A stretch of 64,000 nucleotides of DNA from Lutimonas vermicola. GTDB taxonomy: Bacteria; Bacteroidota; Bacteroidia; Flavobacteriales; Flavobacteriaceae. The DNA is taken from the NCBI RefSeq assembly GCF_038433205.1, contig NZ_JBCDNA010000002.1, positions 868,001 through 932,000 of the forward strand, in the 5' to 3' direction. The translations under genes and the position numbers were made by a program. Shown one piece after another: positions 60,171 through 64,000 of this stretch. The notes beneath the pieces are model-generated. The model was not told where the DNA came from and did no database searches. It was given only the letters and a program-made list of their open reading frames with translations. The stretch's first letter is position 1, and every line of letters begins with the position of its first letter.

Positions 60171-60348
60171 AATTCACGATTTCTTAAAACCATATAAAAG
60201 AGGACTAAAAGAACGAAACCGAAGAATGAGGTTCATGAAGACTTTTAAAAATAATAAGGAATAGTGAGTACAAAATCAAGACTGACATTCTTTGTTCGAA
60301 ATCCGTTATTCAAAATCTTCATTCTCCAATCTGAAATCTGAAATCAAT

Positions 60349-60372
60349 TTTTCCCTATATTTAGACTTCAAC
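60349..60372 (+). promoter_or_regulatory. Promoter-like box
   Basis: TTTTTCCCTATATTTAGACT then TCAACAA, before the outer ATG at 60381. Confidence 0.55.
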
Positions 60373-60380
60373 AATCAGCC

Positions 60381-60425
60381 ATGATCCCATTCTTCAGAGG
60401 ACAGAGCGTCAAGAGGGCAGAATGA
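60381..60425 (+). CDS. 14-codon leader ORF (MIPFFRGQSVKRAE)
   Basis: Same peptide as 27260-27304, with synonymous change CCA/TTC. A conserved amino-acid sequence with silent differences is weak evidence for translation. Confidence 0.4.
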   Translation: MIPFFRGQSVKRAE

Positions 60426-60531
60426 AAAAGCCAACGATTTGGCTTTTGAATGATGAGCCAGATGAGGCGAGGCAAAGTAGACATTTTTAGCGCATGGGCC
60501 AGATGGCTCGCGGGCATTGATAATAATAACT
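60399..60531 (+). repeat. 133-bp leader element
   Basis: Fourth 133-bp copy, with GGCTCG for GGCGCG near its end. Lies between outer ATG 60381 and inner ATG 60532. Confidence 0.85.
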
Positions 60532-61269
60532 ATGATAAAATTTTTTAGACGAATCCGTAAAAAAATGGCAGATGATAACAAACCTTTAAAGTATATGAGA
60601 TATGCTGTTGGGGAGATCGTTTTGGTGGTTATTGGGATATTGATTGCTCTGCAGATCAATAATTGGAATGAGATGCGAAAACTTCAGAATACAATGAAAA
60701 GCATTTATTCAATTATTAAAACAGACCTTCAATCTGATGTTAAAAATATTGATTTAGTAATTGCCGAAATGGCGCCAAGAGATAGTATATTCAAAAGAGT
60801 TATTAATAATGATATGACCAAAGATGATTATCTAAATTGCGAGAACTGTTGTTTTATTTTATATGGATTCCCAGATATAACATTGAATATGCGTGGTGTA
60901 AAGTTATTAGAAGATAATGGCGCTGTTTTTGATTCACATCAAGATAGCCTTTCTATCGAAATTAGTAATTTTTATGCTTATTTCAATACCGAAATTGGCG
61001 TAGCCGTAGAAGAAGTAAATATTGATTTTGAAGACAATTATTCCTATTTTAAGAATAACAAAGCCTGGTTCAAAGACTATATAAAGAAAGTAAAAAGTGA
61101 TGAATTAATAATTTACCAACTTACATCAAGCGATTATATTAATAGGGTGAGTTCCTTTTATATGTTATACTATGAGAATTATCAAGGAGAGAGTTATCTA
61201 GAGCATTTAAGAAATTACAAGGAAAATGCTCTTTTTTTGATAGAAAAAATAAATAAGAAAATCAAATAA
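60532..61269 (+). CDS. DUF6090 family membrane protein
   Basis: 245 aa from ATG 60532. MIKFFRRIRKKMADDNKPLK, a hybrid of the MIK and MADD anchor types. C-terminal domain (IYSIIKTDLQSDVKNIDLVI, LYGFPDITLNMRGVKLLEDN) is the sister of minus-strand 22390-23139, so the same variable domain occurs behind both anchor types on opposite strands. Ends LFLIEKINKKIK. Confidence 0.85.
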   Translation: MIKFFRRIRKKMADDNKPLKYMRYAVGEIVLVVIGILIALQINNWNEMRKLQNTMKSIYSIIKTDLQSDVKNIDLVIAEMAPRDSIFKRVINNDMTKDDYLNCENCCFILYGFPDITLNMRGVKLLEDNGAVFDSHQDSLSIEISNFYAYFNTEIGVAVEEVNIDFEDNYSYFKNNKAWFKDYIKKVKSDELIIYQLTSSDYINRVSSFYMLYYENYQGESYLEHLRNYKENALFLIEKINKKIK

Positions 61270-61429
61270 CGAAAGTAAAACAAGGGTTATGAGTAATTGC
61301 TTGTTCTCGGCTACAATGGAAATTTCACTGGAGTTTTCAGTCCAAACCACTCCCCAATATTCTCTCTCATCCGATGCTTATAAGACATATGATTCTGAAT
61401 GGTCTCGCCTAGAACACAACAACTGCGTA

Positions 61430-61452
61430 GCCTGCCTGTCCGGCAGGCAGGC
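61430..61452. repeat. GC-rich mobile palindrome
   Basis: GCCTGCCTG-TCCGG-CAGGCAGGC with flanks ACTGCGTA and ACATCATGAATAC as at 30078 and 34156. Confidence 0.8.
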
Positions 61453-61568
61453 ACATCATGAATACTAAAACCAACAGCAAGACATGAGTAATTAGAGGTA
61501 AGCACCCTATTATCAGATACCTACCCCCTGTCACTCCTTATACCATCCCTTTAACCACACCTTTTACC

Positions 61569-61820
61569 CTATAATCTGGCATGTTGCGCAAAGCTGTAAT
61601 ACGTATCCTCAGTAAGAATTAGATGGTCAGGCAATTTAATATCCATAATCTCAGCAGCTTTCTTCACCTTATCAGTAATAGCCTTTTGACGAGAATCAAT
61701 CGATACAATGTCTAAGGTCATTGCCTGAAAATCAGGCCTGCGATAACTTCGTTCATTAAACCACCCCATCCAAAAAATCTTGTAAATAAGAGACTTGGAT
61801 GGTATAAAACCTAACAGCAT
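61569..61820 (-). pseudogene. RadC (JAB-domain) C-terminal remnant
   Basis: 83 codons. The last 50 (ITDKVKKAAEIMDIKLPDHL, ILTEDTYYSFAQHARL) match the C-terminal end of RadC/DUF2466 proteins. The upstream H-x-H-x-G-x-N-x-x-P-S metal motif is missing, replaced by unrelated residues, so it is a truncated relic. RadC genes often ride on genomic islands. Its 5' end runs into the next gene on the opposite strand. Confidence 0.7.
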
Positions 61821-63540
61821 GAAAAATGTAATACGAGCTATGTGCGTCGTGATATTATTGCTCTTTGCCTTGAATTGTAATGACGACGACCCGATTCAAT
61901 ACCGGCTGAGAACAGAGGCGAGTCCTGAAGAAGGTGGAACTGTAAGCCCAGCCTCGGCCACCTATAACAAAGGAACAGAAGTGGAGATCAAGGCCACGGC
62001 CAACGACGAGTATGTATTTAAGAACTGGTCAGGTGATACCAGTGGAGACGAAAACCCAATGAAGATCATGATGACCGATGACATGGTAATCACGGCAGTT
62101 TTTGAAAAAGTGCAATACACCCTGAATATTGAGATCGTTGGAGAAGGAAGCGTTGAACAAAAGGTAATACAGGCTAAGACATCAACTGATTATGATTCAG
62201 GAACTATTGTAGAGCTTACAGCTGTACCCGAAGAAGAATGGGTATTTGTTGGATGGAGCGGTGACCATCAGGGAACAAGTAATCCTTTGACAATAGAGAT
62301 GAATGAGGCTATGAGCCTGACGGCCACCTTTAAAAAAGTGGAATATACTTTGAACATCGACATCGAAGGGAACGGAACGGTGCAAGAGGAGATCGTTCAG
62401 GCCAAGAGTTCCTCTGACTATGATTCGGGAACCCAAGTAAGGCTCACAGCACAGCCAGCAGATGAATGGCAATTTGTAGAATGGTCAGGCGACCTCCAGG
62501 GAAGCGAGAACCCCATAACCGTAACCATGGACAAGCCCATGAGCGTAACGGCTAAATTCATGCCAGAGAACTTAGAAAAGGTCTATGTTCCTGATAATAA
62601 TTTTGAGCAGGCACTGATCGACCTCAGATACGATTATACATTAGACAATTATGTTTATGCTGAAAGCATAAAATATGTTGAAGAACTCATTTTGGGAAAC
62701 AAGCAAATCAAGGATCTGACAGGAATTGAAGGGTTTGTGAATTTGCAAAAACTCGTGGCCAATAACAATGAACTGACTTCTTTAATTTTCACAGGAAATG
62801 AATTTCTTGATCAGATAATTCTTAATGATAACAAACTAACTGAATTGGATCTTTCTGCGCTCGGATTCTTAAAAGAGTTAAACATTGCGATGAACTCTCT
62901 AAGTTGCGTGTCGGTAAATGTTACGCAACTGAATCAAGAGAAGTATTCAGACAAGGCCGTCTGGTGGTATGACAATGGTGTCTATTTTTCTTTGGATTGC
63001 AATGGGTCAGATGATCAACTTACATATGTACCCGATGACAATTTTGAACAAGCCCTGATTGATCTGGGAATTGATGATGTTTTGGACGATTATGTCAAAA
63101 CAGTTATCATTATAAACATTACAGAACTGGATTTATCCAGTAAAAACATTTCAGATTTGACAGGGATAGAAGAATTCAGGTCGTTATATACACTGGATTT
63201 CAGCGATAACAATATTTCAGATGTAAGTGGTTTGGAAAATTTAAATTTATTAATCCTTCTGAACTGCAGTAATAACGATATTTCCTCCATTCCACTTGAC
63301 TTTGGTGTTAAGTGGGGGCCTTACCCTCCTGCTCCTTGGTTGGGAAGTTTAAATCTTTCAAATAATGAGCTCAGTGAACTTAATATTTCAGGATTGAATT
63401 TTTTCAGGACCCTTGATGTAAGAAATAATCCCCTAACTTGTATTGAGGCAAATGAAAATCAACTCTCCTATTTTGAAGACTTCATGGAAAATATCGAAGT
63501 GGACGAAGGCGTCATAATTTCCTTAGATTGCGGAAACTAG
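61819..63540 (+). CDS. Lipoprotein with three InlB-type B repeats and two LRR modules
   Basis: 573 aa from ATG 61819. Lipobox LFALNC (Cys about 20). Residues about 30-255: three divergent InlB B-repeats (EGGTVSPASATYNKGTEV, FKNWSGDTSG, FVGWSGDHQG, FVEWSGDLQG), each about 77 aa. Then two leucine-rich modules, each starting YVPDNNFEQALIDL or YVPDDNFEQALIDL (about 258 and 403) with LTGIE strands. Surface adhesin-like protein. The start lies against the RadC remnant; a terminator follows. Confidence 0.85.
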   Translation: MKNVIRAMCVVILLLFALNCNDDDPIQYRLRTEASPEEGGTVSPASATYNKGTEVEIKATANDEYVFKNWSGDTSGDENPMKIMMTDDMVITAVFEKVQYTLNIEIVGEGSVEQKVIQAKTSTDYDSGTIVELTAVPEEEWVFVGWSGDHQGTSNPLTIEMNEAMSLTATFKKVEYTLNIDIEGNGTVQEEIVQAKSSSDYDSGTQVRLTAQPADEWQFVEWSGDLQGSENPITVTMDKPMSVTAKFMPENLEKVYVPDNNFEQALIDLRYDYTLDNYVYAESIKYVEELILGNKQIKDLTGIEGFVNLQKLVANNNELTSLIFTGNEFLDQIILNDNKLTELDLSALGFLKELNIAMNSLSCVSVNVTQLNQEKYSDKAVWWYDNGVYFSLDCNGSDDQLTYVPDDNFEQALIDLGIDDVLDDYVKTVIIINITELDLSSKNISDLTGIEEFRSLYTLDFSDNNISDVSGLENLNLLILLNCSNNDISSIPLDFGVKWGPYPPAPWLGSLNLSNNELSELNISGLNFFRTLDVRNNPLTCIEANENQLSYFEDFMENIEVDEGVIISLDCGN

Positions 63541-63560
63541 AACAATATTAGTCTAAAAAT

Positions 63561-63594
63561 AAAACCCGGGTGAATCTTCATTTGGGTTTTATTT
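63561..63594 (+). terminator. Rho-independent terminator
   Basis: AAAACCCGGG and TTTGGGTTTT arms around TGAATCTTCA, 20 bp after the LRR lipoprotein stop. The loop resembles that of the terminator at 34094 (TGATTCTTCA). Confidence 0.8.
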
Positions 63595-63620
63595 CCACCA
63601 CTCACCAATATTCTCTCTCA

Positions 63621-63698
63621 TCATTTCCATACTTCAGGAGGTGAAGCATCATATAGATCAGCTAATTCTTGTAAAGTAAGTCCTTGCATTTCTACCAT
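63621..63698 (-). pseudogene. Short 25-codon frame, possible gene relic
   Basis: MVEMQGLTLQELADLYDASP then PEVWK and stop. Balanced composition resembles a real protein piece, but no family was recognised. The rest of 63595-63987 shows nothing. Confidence 0.25.
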
Positions 63699-63987
63699 AA
63701 GCCAAAGTTAGAAACTGATATTGACTTTTAAGTAAGGGAAAACATTACTATTTGGAGAGTCTTTCACGCTGATAATTCTTACCATACATACCCTCAAAAT
63801 TGTATTAAATTAAAATATACTATCTTTAATCTATTATAAACCAAGAGGTTGTTCTTATTTTGCCCCTCCTTACCTGGAGTAGATTTTATCAGATACCTTT
63901 TTTTATGAACCCAAAAAATTAAGATTGGCTTGCATTACATAGTCAGTCAATAGATATTTTATTGCTAACATTTAAAACCAAACTATT

Positions 63988-64000
63988 ATGAGAAAGTTAT
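63988..64000 (+). CDS. Possible start of a gene leaving the window
   Basis: ATGAGAAAGTTA (MRKL) at the window edge, a typical basic start of an exported Bacteroidetes protein. Only four codons are visible. Confidence 0.3.

Noticed and set aside
1..64000. Integron integrase, island integrase or transposase gene
   Set aside because: No frame shows the tyrosine-recombinase R-H-R-Y box or a DDE transposase; the mobilising enzymes must be elsewhere.

Overview
The window is AT-rich DNA from a member of the Bacteroidota, probably a marine flavobacterium or cytophagium. Supporting signs are a type IX secretion (T9SS) C-terminal sorting domain, LytTR/LytS-type regulation, a SusC/CirA-type TonB receptor with carboxypeptidase-like domain, many DUF6090 proteins, and promoter-like boxes close to the Bacteroidetes TAnnTTTG form. 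No rRNA, complete tRNA, CRISPR array, transposase or integrase was found.

Layout. Roughly 1-7985, 15620-25615, 34258-39596 and 40027-50124 are four arrays of mostly single-gene units, all read from the minus strand. They hold about 31 units and 32 genes. Neighbouring units are separated by imperfect palindromes of 50-200 bp with the plan of an integron attC site: outer boxes of the type NNNAAC/GTTNNN, an unpaired asymmetric spacer, inner paired boxes such as GTATAAG/CTTATAC, then a variable stem. Each array begins at its upstream end with a related 35-bp site (7949-7982, 25581-25615, 39561-39596, 50089-50124) behind a partly conserved AT-rich leader, which looks like an attI-type head. Cargo is mostly exported hydrolases, proteases, lipoproteins and membrane proteins, plus an RsgA GTPase and a cation diffusion facilitator.

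Between and beyond the arrays: two tandem outer-membrane barrels, a lipoprotein and a LytS/LytTR operon whose kinase has an in-frame TGA (8736-13143); an LRR-like protein with a CPBP protease (13530-15524); a plus-strand cluster of five DUF6090 genes (27411-31899); two lipoproteins, one a metzincin-like protease (32294-34071); a metal-related HYC_CC_PP/TonB receptor/HMA operon (50322-53460); a T9SS-sorted BNR-repeat protein and a papain-like lipoprotein (54629-57952); three more DUF6090 genes (58360-61269); a RadC remnant and an InlB-repeat/LRR lipoprotein (61569-63540).

Sixteen DUF6090 genes share a nearly constant membrane-anchor N-terminus and have diverged C-terminal domains. Nine carry, after codon 6, an inserted 80- or 133-bp element with a hairpin that re-supplies the start codon; the 80-bp versions show covarying stem pairs. 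Three also carry an in-frame 21-bp palindrome. Six copies of a tRNA-Asp-like 3' end, all in one orientation, punctuate the window and suggest repeated integration at a tRNA gene. The region therefore reads as an accretion of genomic islands that contain integron-like cassette arrays.
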